Below, piece after piece: positions 32,177 through 44,967 of a stretch of 64,000 bases of DNA (position 1 is the stretch's first letter; every line of letters starts with the position of its first letter). Origin of the DNA: Tachypleus tridentatus. Its lineage: Eukaryota > Arthropoda > Merostomata > Xiphosura > Limulidae. The notes under the pieces are model-generated. The model ran no database searches. It saw only the letters and a program-made list of their open reading frames with translations, and had not been told where the DNA came from. The translations under genes and the position numbers were made by a program. The stretch spans positions 39,212,264-39,276,263 of the forward strand of contig NC_134834.1 in assembly GCF_004210375.1 (NCBI RefSeq), written 5' to 3'.

Positions 32177-32453
32177 GGCCTGGCATGGCCAAGCGCGTAA
32201 GGCGTGCGACTCTTAATCCGAGGGTCGCGGGTTCGGGCCCGCGTCGCGCTAAACATGCTCGCCCTCCCAGCCGTGGGGGCGTATAATGTGACGGTCAATC
32301 CCACTATTCGTTGGTAAAAGAGTAGCCCAAGAGTTGGCGGTGGGTGGTGATGACTAGCTGCCTTCCCTCTAGTCTTACACTGCTAAATTAGGGACGGCTA
32401 GCACAAATAGCCCTCGAGTAGCTTTGTGCGAAATTCCAAAACAAACAAACAAA
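32177..32453 (+). repeat. SINE-A, full length, plus strand
   Basis: Head GGCCTGGCATGGCCAAGCGC (A-box-like), CGACTCTTAATCCGAGGGTC, GCGGGTTCGGGCCCGCG (B-box-like), body, and a CAAAACAAACAAAC tail. CACAGAGTAGAAA (32164-32176) and CACAAAGCAGAAA (32454-32466) are probably the mutated target duplication. The head cannot fold as a working tRNA because the acceptor stem does not pair. Confidence 0.9.
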
Positions 32454-32466
32454 CACAAAGCAGAAA

Positions 32467-32951
32467 TTGGTGAAATGATTGTTACACCTACTTTGAGTTA
32501 ATTCTGTGTCAAAAATCACCGAATGCTGTAATATTATCATGCTCAATCATACCTTGTTCATTTACATTTTGGTGTTTCCATTCCTACTTTTTATTCAAAA
32601 ATGTTTATGCGTTTAATATGATTAAAGTTAAGAAAGCTTCAAATTTAAATCATAGTCTTATATTTTAGTCAATCTATTTATATTAGTGGAGGTTGATGAT
32701 TCATCACTAATACCTATATGACACTACATGCAGGTCATGAAGAATATTTCTCTAGTTTTAATTTTAGATCTGCTTTTTTTAAATTCTGATTGAACTTTTT
32801 CATAACATGATTTCTTGCTAGACTGTAAAGAATACAAACACAATACAGCCTGGAGACTTGACCAAATGCTAAAACATTATTTATATGATACACTTCCCAT
32901 TGTAGGTCATGTCACCATATCCTATCAGTTATTGGGTTGTTGACATAATAG
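32467..32951. other. no gene seen
   Basis: AT-rich; nothing supported. Confidence 0.45.
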
Positions 32952-33790
32952 TCATCCTTGCTGCAGATGTTGGGGTTTAAACCCTGTCAGATCAATCTGA
33001 AAGCTGTTGATGCTAACTGCTGTCTCTAAATCTGACACTTTTTCATCTAGCTTATTATGAATAACCAGACAAGTACACTCTGCTCTTTTCTTCTGATATA
33101 AATGTTTGACTGAGTCAAGCAGTAAACCATATAGGTTCAATATCAGACACTGCATTGCTTGTACTTGAACTTTTCATTCCAGACAGAAACCTGTTTGAGA
33201 TGATTATGGAAGTGATTGAGATCTTTCATAGATATACCATCAAACATCAAGGGAGAAATCTGCTTAGCCTCTCTCGCAAGGATCTGTAAGGGCACGATAA
33301 GTTTTTCTTACATCTGAAACATCAAGAGTTATATATGGTACAGTATCTCAGGCACCCTAACACAGAAATTAGTAGTAAGTTCCTGATCTAGAATGGTGGA
33401 ACAATGAGGTGCTTTAGGAAGTTCAACCATGAGTTGTTCTTGACCCCAAACTCATCCATGGGCCATGTGCAGACAAACAGTATATCTCCTGGTTTTAGGA
33501 GGCTCATCATTGTCTTGTGTTCCACTGACCATTTGCCTCTTGCTATCAAACCTGCTGCTGTGGTTGCTCTAGTTGGTGGATAGTTTTAACCAATGATGTC
33601 TCCATATTTACTTAACCAATGAATGGCTGTAATCAGAACTGAGTTTGAAATGTTGAGGTTGCATAAATACAGGAGCCTTGTAAAGACTACCCCACTAAGT
33701 CTCAGGCTATTTAGATGCCAAACCATTACAGAGATTCTACATACATGTTTCTCTTGCATCAATATCAATCCTTAGTTTATTATGCTTTTT
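32952..33790 (-). pseudogene. decayed coding-like block, family not recognised
   Basis: Less AT-rich than its flanks and readable on the minus strand in several frames that change every 100-200 bp. One frame gives CLVIHNKLDEKVSDLETAVS and QIDLTGFKPQHLQQG (ending 32952). Another gives VELPKAPHCSTILDQELTTN, and a third LREAKQISPLMFDGISMKDL. The pattern is that of an old coding insertion or pseudogene with accumulated indels. I could not place it in a transposon or host family. Confidence 0.35.
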
Positions 33791-35461
33791 TCATTGTGAA
33801 GTTAACCGTTATAGGTGAGAAAATGATCAGCCACTTTGAGCTCACCAAGTTCTGACAACTGTATACATTTGCAAAAGGACTTCTAAATCCAACAACTTTC
33901 TCAGAGATCCATCATTTCTCAGTGACTGACTATCCATCTTGTCCATAAACCTTTCAAGTGGTGAAAAATGCTAATTTCCAAAATATGGTTCCCTTTTTAA
34001 CCTTAATAATGCAAGAGTTCAAGAAAAGGGCAATATATACTTCAATAAATATTAACACATTCTATAATAATATTCTGTGATAAAATCACCATGATTTTCT
34101 CTTGTTGAATGTTTGAGCTGTTGGATATGTCTGCCAAATAACACTAAATTCATTCAAGATAGGGATTATAAAGTGCAACTAAAAATCTGTGCTTAATTGG
34201 TTCAGTGTAAAATGGAATAATGAGATTGTATGTAAGTAATATGCAAAATAAATTATTTTTTTAATGCACTAAGTACAAACACAGTTGATGTACTTGCAGA
34301 GCATTTACTCTGGACAATCACTATGTAGTTTTTCCCAGGTTTATCTTGTCAATACTAAATTCTAGAAATAAACTCATCATTTGAAGGAGAAGTTTCAAAA
34401 TAACTAAATACCAGGTATTTTAGTTTCCAAGAAATCTTAAATTCATCCAGAGCAATGTGCACTACGATATGACTGGTCATTAGTATTACCCAGGTGGGGC
34501 TGTAGTCTTTAGATATAACTTTAACTGCTGACAAACACTGTTGTCAACATCTTTACACAATAGCATATAACACGGTTATTTATGGGCAGTAACAGGTGTT
34601 ACTTACTATGAGAACAACAAAGGAAAAAAAGGAATTTCAAACAAAATCAACTTAATGGCTTTATTGACCATGCATTAATTGAGATCTGCACATAACCAGA
34701 TTCATGATTATACTGAAAATAACTACTGTTATTATACTTATTATTATTATACAAGGGATTATGAACATATGGTAAGCCTATATACTACAGGTATACAAAC
34801 TGTACTTGTGTTTCTTAGATTTCATAAAGATTGTTCATTTTATGTCTCACTTTGTGTCCAGTCTCTATTTAGTTTAACATTTATCCAGTCAGTAAGAGTT
34901 TTAGTATTATCTACAATAGATATCCTAATTAAATAAGTGGACATATATATAATAGATCTAAAGTTAATTCAGTTTTGCCTGAATACACCAGAGTTCCATA
35001 AAAGCAAGTACAAACATTGTATTGATGCTTTGAGTTTGTTCTGATACAGATTTTTAATTTCTTGTTTTACTGTGCTAATTCTCATTACATTATTCAGTAT
35101 CAAGACTTTTATTTAGAAATTTGAAATTAGCATTACTTTGTAATAGGTATCTTAACTAAATCTCCTGCTATTGAATAGATCGATCCCATTGTTCCAAGGC
35201 CCAGTCTTACTTAAATACAACATACACTGAGATGGGATTGATGGGTTGATTATCATTAAGATAATCAGAAAGTGATTCTCCCTGTTGCTATATTACATTT
35301 ACAATATTATATATCTTTCTTTATAGGTAGATGGAATTTGGATGGAAATTTTAGGAAATTAGTATTCGATATAACAGTTTATATTATGTTTGACAATGGG
35401 AAGAATTTTTAGCTTAAAGTTTGGTACTCAGAACTTGAAGTTCCAATGTCAGAAGTAAGTT
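33791..35461. other. no supported gene; possible continuation of the decayed block to about 34000
   Basis: A short minus-strand stretch (about 33800-33870) reads QLSELGELKVADHFLTYNG and may belong to the block on its left. From 34000 onward only AT-rich background is visible. Confidence 0.4.
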
Positions 35462-35552
35462 CAAGGGCTTATAACGTGAATATTAGGTTTTGATACCTAC
35501 AGTGGGCAAAGCAGATAGTTAATTGTTTGGCTCTGTACATAAAAACAAAAAT
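35462..35552 (+). repeat. SINE-B fragment
   Basis: GGGCTTATAACGTGAATATT, GGTTTTGATACCTACAGTGG and GGCAAAGCAGATAG match the head and centre of SINE-B on the plus strand. Confidence 0.6.
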
Positions 35553-35887
35553 TATACCACTCTATTGTGTACTTTCAGTATCTTTCATACTTGTCTTTGT
35601 CATTAGGTGAAATTTAGTCAAATTCTTTAGATGTTTTTTATGCAAAACAACAGTTTAGAGAGCGGAAACGTTGTATTTAGGAAATAAAAATGCTTGGTTG
35701 TTTAACAATTGGACAATCTGAAATTGAAGTGCTAACCCCTTTTCAATTGATACACATCTATAGTTGGGTTAAATATGTATAACTGATAACAGTTTACAAT
35801 GTTTTCTAGCTAATTAAGTAAAAGAGATAATTTATCATGCTTAATTATTCTTGGCAGAGGCAATAATTAAATTATATGATACTAATA

Positions 35888-36420
35888 CAGTGTGTCCCAA
35901 AATGAATAAATCAAAAAGAAAGTTGAATATCATTTTGTTATTTGAGATAACAACAAATTTTGAAACCAGATATCTTCTGAAGGGCTACAACTTTTATTGA
36001 AGTTAATTATTATTATTATTACCTTACATTATTTATGGATGTGTTATATTGCAGATTTCGAAATCATCTATTTTGTGTAAAATGGCAACTCATGAAAAGT
36101 TCCTCCCATTTCACCCTTTTGGACCTTTATCTTTGGGGATTTTTAAAACAAAACTGTATCATAACAAAACAAGGGATCTTGAGACACTGAAACTTCATAT
36201 CTATGATTGTATTTTATCCATCCCTACAGCTCAGCTGTGTTAGAAAACATGTTCTCAGAATTAGGTTGATAATAGTTAGTGATGGAAGAAATTAAAAGTT
36301 TATTAATTAAATAAAATAAAAGTTGAAAGAAGGTATTTCATTTTTAAACTTATTTGTTATCTCAAATAATTCAAATGTTATTCAATCTTCATTTTGGAAT
36401 ATGCATGTATGGATACTCTG
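35888..36420 (+). mobile_element. short mariner-like element, 533 bp, internally deleted
   Basis: CAGTGTGTCCCAAAATGAAT at the left end and, in reverse complement at the right end, CAGAGTATCC... with CCAAAATGAAG and TTATTTGAGATAACAAATAA blocks form inverted ends of about 70 bp with indels. The left flank is TA; the right flank is TG, a likely mutated TA. Only the C-terminal part of a transposase remains between them. Confidence 0.75.
36075..36243 (+). pseudogene. mariner-like transposase C-terminal remnant
   Basis: Across a one-base shift it reads HFTLLDLYLWGFLK (the usual PDLTPLDFFLWGFLK block holding the last catalytic residue), then KLYHNKTRDLETLKLHIYDC and IPTAQLC before a stop at 36241-36243. 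The DNA-binding and first catalytic parts are missing. Confidence 0.7.
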
Positions 36421-36644
36421 TGACTACTATATGCCATTATTTTGTCTGTAAATATAATAAGTAACATTTACAAAACAGAATTCATAAATTAAAAGATTAC
36501 TGTGTTTAAGCACATTGTACCCATCTATTAGCAAAATGTATGTTCTATCACCTGTGCAAAACAATTCTGGAAGCTGCATGACTAAATGTTTAAGTTTTTA
36601 CTTACAAGTAGTTGGGCTTTCTGTTTTGTGTAAACACAATTTCT
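36421..36644. other. AT-rich spacer
   Basis: No feature supported. Confidence 0.4.
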
Positions 36645-36656
36645 CCTTTTAAATGT

Positions 36657-36780
36657 GCCCCCTGCTAGTACAGCAGTATGTCTCTGAATTTACAATGCTA
36701 AAATCAGGGGTTCAATTCCCCTCGGTGGGCTGAGCAGATAGCCCTTTGTGGCTTTGCTATAAGAAAAACACAAACACACA
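36657..36780 (+). repeat. SINE-B, complete, exact 12-bp target duplication
   Basis: GCCCCCTGCTAGTACAGCAG, ATTTACAATGCTAAAATCAG, GGGGTTCAATTCCCCTCGG and GGGCTGAGCAGATAGCCC, then a short unique part and a CACAAACACACA tail. CCTTTTAAATGT flanks it at 36645-36656 and 36781-36792. This is the best reference copy of the family in the window. Confidence 0.9.
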
Positions 36781-36792
36781 CCTTTTAAATGT

Positions 36793-37360
36793 TGAAGTTA
36801 GATTTATTATTGCTTAAAGTTAAATGTAAAGTTCTTGACACTCAAAAATGTTTCAATTTTTCTGCTTTGCAGCAAATTTATATATTTTTTTTTCTTGTAA
36901 AGTTTCCAAAATTCTTTCTAGAAGCTAAAAGCTATAAATTTGACACAGTCTTACAAATCATGTTATTCATAAGGATCTGTGAACTGTTGATTGGCATATG
37001 GCTGCAGTACAATGTAAATATAATGACTAATTACATAACTAAGTTATGTTTATATTTGGTTGGGTTTTTTTTATGGGTAACCTCTGTGGGCTGAATGACT
37101 GTCTGTCATGTTACTTTAGTTTTTTTTACGTTTAAAGCTAGTAACAGCTTATTATTTTACCTCTGTTATTATATTGACATTTTTTTTATGCCTGGATCTA
37201 TAACAGTCCCCATAACACTTTTGCAAAGCCTTGCTTGGAGATTTATGACCACACTTCAAATATAATAATGATGTTTAAAAGTGACAATACATCGTATTTC
37301 AACACAACTATATCATAATGATATTATATGAAAGTATGTCATGACCACCTTGTGAAACAC
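36793..37360. other. no gene seen
   Basis: AT-rich; the frame 36789-37094 is hydrophobic noise. Confidence 0.45.
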
Positions 37361-37395
37361 TACTGTAGTTTATCATTACTTGATAAACTACAGTA
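37361..37395. repeat. perfect 15-bp hairpin with 5-base loop
   Basis: TACTGTAGTTTATCA (37361-37375), loop TTACT, then the exact complement (37381-37395). No coding context. Confidence 0.95.
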
Positions 37396-37784
37396 TTATA
37401 TATCTTGGGCTCAGAACTCTAATAATTTGGCATCAAAATACTTCATTTAAATTTTGTAATGTTTAATACTGCTTTCTGATCAAAGCAAACTACTTATTTA
37501 GATCAAAAAGCAAAATGTACCTGGTACTGAGTACAACCATATAGTTTTCATATGTGCTTAGTTGCAATGTTAGATTGCATTGTTTCATCATTGGACTGCC
37601 CTTGTTGTTATTGATATATTTGTCTGCAAACCCATAAATTGGTTAACTCAGGAGATTTATACTACACTAACAATCTGTTGTATTGCTTTACAAGGCTATA
37701 CAAACAATCAAATCAATGATATTACTTTAACATATCAGGAACAAAAAGATGCTCCATGGCTCACTTTGGTTGTCTATTTATTTG

Positions 37785-38112
37785 TTTTATCAAACACTCA
37801 TCTACCTATATCTTGTTTGAATTCCTCAAGTATTCATCAAGCACTCTCTTTAACTCTTCCTGTCCTGTTACATTTATCAAGTCTGAATGCAGTTTATTCC
37901 AAAGGTTGACCACTCTGTTTAAAAAATAAACTTTCATAATTTGCAGATAATTTCTACCCTACCCTATCTTTAATTCTAAGTCCTCTACTCATACTGCTCT
38001 TACTATTAAGCATTAGAAAAGGCAATGCATCAATTTTATCTGTTCTTTTTATGATGTTGAACACTTCAATCAGATATCCTCTAGCTCTTCTTTTCTGCTA
38101 CCTCAGTTTTAA
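37785..38112 (-). pseudogene. CR1-like LINE reverse transcriptase, C-terminal fragment
   Basis: The minus-strand text reads RRARGYLIEVFNIIKRTDKI at about 38100-38040, then after a frame change YFLNRVVNLWNKLHSDLINV and LKRVLDEYL at about 37920-37820. This matches the RGDLIEVFKI ... RVVNLWNSLP ... FKNRLD tail typical of CR1-type and related non-LTR retrotransposon ORF2 proteins. The catalytic domain is not present. Confidence 0.7.
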
Positions 38113-38176
38113 CTGGGTATCCTGATGAAGTGGTGGAGTGTTTAATTGCATTTGACTACATAAAATTCTTAAAATT

Positions 38177-38640
38177 TTCAGATGTAAACTATCATCCAGT
38201 ATCAGTAACTAAGTGATATAGTAATCCATGCCTTACAAACAAGACCTGAAAAATCTTTATTGTATTTGCAGGTATTATAGAAGACACTATAACTGCTTCT
38301 AGCCATTTAGAATAGGCATCAATAATTAGCAAAAACGTTCCACCATTCACCAGTAACTGGTCCAGAAAAATCAGCATAAATTCTCTGCCAATGTTTCTGA
38401 GCCTATTCCCATGGATGTGGTGGTGCTATGGGTAGCTTTGCCTTATTTTGATAACAAAGAAAACAATTTTGCATTGTTGCTTCAGTTCCTGAATCTAATT
38501 CTGGTTACCAAAACATGTTGTTTAGCAAGCAACTTCATTCTACTCATACTCACCTGTCCAGAGTGAAGCACATCTAAAATCCACCGATGTAAAAATGTTG
38601 GAAAATAACTTGGTTTCTTCACATAAGATAGTCATGAACA
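38177..38640 (-). pseudogene. Ty3/Gypsy integrase fragment
   Basis: In order on the minus strand: the zinc-binding part (ILDVLHSGQVSMSRMKLLAK and TMQNCFLCYQNK, about 38590-38450), HPWE and HWQRIYADFSGPVTGEW with the first catalytic Asp (YADFSGP at 38359-38379), then LLIIDAYSKWLEAVIVSS and HGLLYHLVTDTG with the second Asp (VTDTG at 38195-38209). A one-base shift separates the first Asp block from the second. The fold inserts LTR-element cDNA into chromosomes. No reverse transcriptase upstream. Confidence 0.85.
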
Positions 38641-38720
38641 ATTATCAATTATGACTTTCTTTGTGTCCAGGGCTTCAGCTACTCATATGATTCTGCTATC
38701 CATCCCTCTCTGGTAAACCT

Positions 38721-41700
38721 TAATCCTTTCACTGCAGTAAAATGCTTACAAAAACATCTCAATTTTTTAACCAAATTAATTCTTTTCCCATGAATTTCTT
38801 TCCAACTGTGGTGTAGTCATCTTCAAGTAATATATACATGACAACCTGTAAAGCAAGGAAGAGAAATACTTTATTAAAAAATTTTACCTCTATCACAAAT
38901 GTGCTTACTAGTTGCTAAAATTTGTATTAACAACTATTTAAAATTAATCTACAGAATATGAAATAAAACTAAAAAATAATCAGTTAAAATACTACAGTTG
39001 TTATTTATAACTGGTTGTCTTCAGATGTAGGTGTAATAAATTTAAGGGAATTTAAAAGAAATGGATATATATTTAAAGGATCAGGATTGGATTTTCTTTC
39101 TTTTTTTGAAGTGTATGGGATAGTATGGATAAACCAACAGCCCCATGTTATTAGAAAAGGACAAAAACTGATAATTATTGCATTGTATAGAGAACTAAAT
39201 ATGTTACACTATCGTATTATTACTTTATCTTCATCCTAAAGTAATTACGTTGATCCTTAGGATATAAAAGTGACAGTATATCTAATTTTTAGGTGATATA
39301 TTTATATAATAATATAATCTATTTAACCTATATTATAATTTACCAATTAACTGAATTGCATCTAAACTTAAGTAAAACTACACTCTCTAAACCAAATCTA
39401 ACATCAGCTAGTTATAAATACTTATGCAACACTAATTTAAAGGAAGGATTGAAAACTATCCAAACAGGTCTAGTTTTTATTTTTTGTTGCTCTTAATTTA
39501 AGTGATGAGATATCATGGATGAAAAAACAATTATGACCTGATTCAAAACATCAACAAAATCAACAACTAATAAAACTACTGTAATAGCAGCTAATATAAC
39601 ACAATTTAACAACCATGTATACACATAAAACAAAAGAGAAAAATCTTAACCTTTCTGGGTAACAAACTTTTAATACTTAAAAATAAATACCAACCAAGGT
39701 ATCATTCAATTTACTACTTGTCATTAAATTATAACAGTTTCATGGAATTTTGTCTTTCACTTGTAATGCTGGTCAAGGATAAATACTAAAGGAACAAAGC
39801 TAAACATTTTTATCCTTAAATATACATCATACATATGACATGTTTAGTTATGTTTTATTCAACCATAGCAAACATGGATTTGTATAAAATTCAAGAAGAA
39901 TAAGTTTTATCAGAATGATTATATTTTTATTTCAAAATATGGCTTAGGGTTTATATTTAATTATAAGGTCTATGTTTGCAAAACAATATTGGTAGTTTAG
40001 CATTAAAACACAGTTGTCAGTGCTAATAAAACCAAGGCTAACAAACTCTCTATTACTGTAGAAAACAAGGTTATTTTGAGTATCAAACATTTTACTTTTT
40101 ATACTAAAATAAATATAACTGCAATAATGTCAGTGCAAAAATAAGTAATTATGAAAATGTTTAATATTTGCTTAAATGTTGTTGTTTCTTTACATTAAGC
40201 TACAGAAATAAGCACAACAAATACTGCAAAATAGTTTTTACAAATAACATTATAACTAAGTGTAAGCTTGTTATATATATACCTATGAGTGTTATAAATA
40301 AACTGATTTGAACTCTGTTATAGACAAGTATAATGTATTAATATCACGTTAAGTAAATGAGGCCTTTTGACTTTCAAGAAAGAAATTAATGCAACACCAT
40401 AATTAGATAACTATCATAAGTGTATTTGTATATATCATCTTGCATATTTAAATTTGTACTAATTTTGACTAAATATGTTTTACTTGGGGGTTGTTTGCAT
40501 CAATGGTAATCAGATTTATTGAGTAACAATAGGCAATCTCTGATATTTTGACAAAAACTGCTATAAACTTGCATTTGATGTCAGATGGTAGATCTTTTAT
40601 AGTTTTATATTTATCATATCATGATACATAAGCCACAGTAAGATAAATACATTGCAACACACAAAATCTGTACTACACCTCTAATTAAATGAGGTAAAAC
40701 AAATATTTTTCAAACAACATACACAACCATCTTAACAAAAGAACATTTGTGATAAATAATAAGTCATTTACTTGAATTTAACACAGTTCAACCATTCCAT
40801 CCAAAAAAAAAAAAAAAAGACTTTGAAATTGTTAAATTTACAACACTAAAGATGAAACTAACAATTCCTTTTACAGGTTTTCTCTACACTTTCTGCAAGT
40901 TGACCTTCTCATAATGTCAGCATATGTACAAAGACACATTGATTCCACTCCACTCCTATGTCACTGACATGTATTTTCATCAGCTAAAACAAATTTTTAT
41001 TTTTGTGAAGGTTTGCTCAACTATTTTCTACACAGCCAAAAAACCCAAAATATTTCCACAATACTAAACTAAAGAGCATCAAATGCCTTCAAATTTGAGG
41101 TACTGGAATTTCATTTTAACGTAAGCATTTTCCAATTTGCTCACACAAACTGAAATTATATTGGTGACAAATATGTGACACATAATTTTCTCATTCAAAG
41201 GAATATTTTGACTGTAAGTGTTCTGATAAGGAATACTTAAGCAGCTTAAACTATCCTTGTTCTTTGTTTACATTCAGAAGGGGACATAAATCAGGTATGT
41301 CTTTATACAAATGTTTTCACTTCTCACTAGCTTCAAGACTTTCACCTAAGCACATATTTATACATGACATTGCTGCATACTAATAAGTACATGAAAATCC
41401 TCCACTATATAAAGTGTGACTCATTAATAGCACAGCTCACTCCCTCTGTCTTCAACCATCATTATAAGAGCAAGAAATGATGCACTAAAGGAAGTGTGAA
41501 TCCAATGTTGAAACAGTGAAGGGATTACAAAAGCAAAATTTACTTATATAAATAAATCTCCTTGAGGAAGCACTCAAAATGAACCAATAGTATGAGACAT
41601 TGTATACAGACATACTTGTGGAAGACCACACCTTGTTGGTATCAAGATACCCTCTCTGTTTATAAAGAGTTGCTAGAAAGAGTGGAAATAAGCACAGTCC

Positions 41701-43392
41701 AGAATCTGAACTGGCTCACAGAAGTGCTACATGTATAGTGTGGCTAGGAATGTCACACTGTACATGGTTGATAAACTCCACTAAAAAAACACAGCATTGG
41801 GAATGTGTTATACAGGCCACAGTAAAAGGGTCCTCATGGTCTTTACTTGAAAATCAATGAGGCAGAATGAAAATCCATCAAAGTGCAAATTAATGTTACA
41901 CTTTACACTAGATATACCCATTGCCTATTGGGATATACCCTGTGCAATCTACGTGCAACTATTGAATCATTAAAGCAGTACTTTCAACTCACTTCACATA
42001 TCAAAGTGTTTTGGATTATGTGATTCTTAAAATTCACCACCTTAGAGACTGACAAATAATGAAAATCTCTTTTGAAACAACATTTGCAGCTGATAAAAGT
42101 GGAATTTGATTGGATTTTTGTTTGGACCAAAATTTCTGTTTTTTTCTGCAGTGTTGAAAAATTATCAAACAGTTATTTGATAGGTCTAAACAAAGTTCTG
42201 AGTTTGAAATAGGGAGCATCTGTAATTCTTTATAAGATTTTTTGTCATTTAAATATAGGAGAATATTTATAGATCAGTAAACAACAGCACAGAAAGAATG
42301 TTGATATGTTGATAAAGATAAAATTGTGTGTGTATGTATGTATAAAATACATGCCAATGGTGTCAAACACACAACTTGTAAAAGATTTTTGTGACTACCC
42401 TATGTAGTATGCCCTGTTACCTTTAATATGTATTACAGTCACATTTTGTATAATGTGATTGACTTTTAATGTTGAGTTATTATTAGCCCATGCTTTTATA
42501 ACACAAGTTTAAGGTTGTTTTGAGCAAAGTCTGCTTAGTGTATGTGTTGAGTTGCCAGCACAACATTGTTTTAGGAAAGGTGAGGGTGTATGTGTCACAC
42601 ATTTATGAATCTGACTTTGAAAGAAAGTTGACACTAGTGTACGTGATTTATGGTGTGCATTTTAAAAGCTAAATTCCAACAATACTATTTTTGAAACAAA
42701 CATTTCAGAAATGAAGGAAAATAATTTCTTGAAAAGAATTAGGAAAATATTGCATGCATTCAAGAGTAAAGCAAGCATTGGCTGTGTTGTATTTTGTTTT
42801 GTTATAAATTGAACATTATCGTCATTATCAGCCTGGGACTAGTAATGTGTAATGGTGTTATAATAAATAATATGATGCGAGTACATTTTACACATTCATT
42901 AATTATCTCAATGCCTATCAACTTTTTCAGATTGGTTGGTTAATTGATAAATTGTTACTTTTTATTTTCCCATAATCCTGCAATTTTCCTTGAATCCAAC
43001 AGTCATTTAATTAATTTGCAGTTGATTAGCATGCTCTATAAATTAAGCTTACATCTGTTATGTAAGAAAATTTGTGTAGCTCTGGAACTGATGTACTTTA
43101 ACACAAAATCATTTTCATGAATAAAAGTAATATAAAAGGAAATTACATAAATTTCTCAAATTCCTGGTTTGTTGCTAAATGTTTTATACTACTCATTTGA
43201 AACTTTCTCTTCTTTACTATCTTGAGAATGTACAGGTTACTGTTTAAACCACTTTATTTACTCTATGTTGACATGGATAAATTAGAAGCTCTTCTAGCAA
43301 ACTTTTTCAACCTCTGGCTTTAGTTGTTTTTTTTTTCAAACTAAATGCATATGTCATCATAAATGTGTCAAGAAAGGTCTGTAGTAATTGTT
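38721..43392. other. long featureless AT-rich stretch
   Basis: About 4.7 kb without a supported gene or transposon. It includes a 16-base A run at about 40803-40819 and TGTATG-type microsatellite sequence near 42325-42345. It could be intronic DNA of a gene whose exons lie outside. Confidence 0.5.
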
Positions 43393-43505
43393 AATGTTGA
43401 GCACAAAGCTACACAATGGATTGACTATCTGTGATGTGTCTACCAGAGGTATTGGAACCTAGTTTTTTAAAGTTATAAGTCTTCAGATTTTCCACTAGGG
43501 GTGTA
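43393..43505 (-). repeat. SINE-B, diverged copy
   Basis: GAGCACAAAGCTACACAATG, GACTATCTGTGATGTGTCTA, ATTGGAACCTAG, AAGTTATAAGTCTTCAGA and TCCACTAGGGG follow SINE-B in reverse. Confidence 0.65.
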
Positions 43506-44967
43506 TGGGGGAATGCTTTAGTAATAAAATCACTGACAAAGAAAAATCTCTTGAAACAAGACATGAATCATTCTCTTTGCATGTTATGATAACTTGTAAT
43601 ATGTGTTACAATATTTAGCATAAATTACCAATACTTCAAAGTTGTAAATTACAAATAACACTGAACTACTTGGCTAGTATTGAATATTCTAGTGATGAAC
43701 AATTTGTAGATTAGCCTTTATTTATATTATAGAGTATTTTCTTGACTTTAGTAATCTATTATTATTTTAGCTTTTAACTTAATGTTTCAGTTTTTTGCAC
43801 TGGTTGATTAGAATTTGTGGCTTTCTGTTGGAGTAGAACTAAAATATACACAACACCATTGTGTTTCTTGCATAGGATTTATTTATCCCACCTGCCTTCA
43901 GATGAACAACATATGTTGTTATCAAGACTAACAACTGTTGTAGCATTTTTCTTGTGTATGAGCAGATGTTGTTAACATCTTTATCTAATTTGAAATTGGT
44001 GCATATCTGTTATTAAATCTGAAATCCTTACCACTAGAAAATTGAAATTGTTTCATTATTCTTGGAATCAGACAGTAATGAACAACTTTTCTGTGTAAGT
44101 TATAAATTTTGCCTTGTCACACAGATGTTAAATTATCAATGCAGGGCTAATCCTAAACTGACATTTGGGTATGTGCTGCTCTGAAAATAGAAGTTATTAT
44201 TTAAAACTAAAAGGAAAAGAAGTGGCTCTCACCAAAAACAATAAAAAAAAGTGAAACATTAAAGACAATGTACCCTAAAATATAAAACATTTTTAGAACT
44301 GCTTGACAATTGGCATTTGATGAAATGTAATCTTGGAGGTATTTGTTTCTTGAATTTTATGAAAGTAGTTTGGTTTACGTAAAGAAGCATCATAGTAATT
44401 TGATTAGCATTACTTAACATACTACTTATTTCATGGTATAATGTTGCATTGTATTGTCTTATCTAATTCTTGTAATGGCAATTAACAAGTTTCTTAAATT
44501 ATATTTTATACAGGCTTTTTAGGTCTAATTTCATAATCAACATTTGAACAGAAATATGGAGACTAATGGTATGCCCAACTTGCAAATTCTCTTAATTTTC
44601 ATACTGCTAATTGATTGATAATAAACATGCTAATTAACTTTCTGTTTAGCTTATTAACTGAACTTGATCCACCAAATGCTTCACTGAATAATCCTCTAAT
44701 TTTTTCAGTTACTACACAAAACTTCCAGATTAATAACTTAATTGAAAGTATCATTACATCATCTAGAAATCACTTTAGCAACAAACAAAAAATATTAAAA
44801 ACATAGCATAGAGCACTGCACTCTTTCCAGTTTGTAAAGTCCTTTGAATAATCTTCATACACAAATAAAACAGTGAACACTACATTAAATTGTCCATTCA
44901 CCAAATTACTTTTGGGTGGTTTTCTTTTTTCAAGAGATTTTAAATATGCAGTAATCCCAGACTTACG
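43506..44967. other. AT-rich DNA, no gene seen
   Basis: No supported feature. Confidence 0.5.

Noticed and set aside
32177-32255. tRNA gene (also at 44968, 59408, 63015)
   Set aside because: A-box-like and B-box-like sequences are present, but the acceptor stems do not pair and each is the head of a SINE-A copy.
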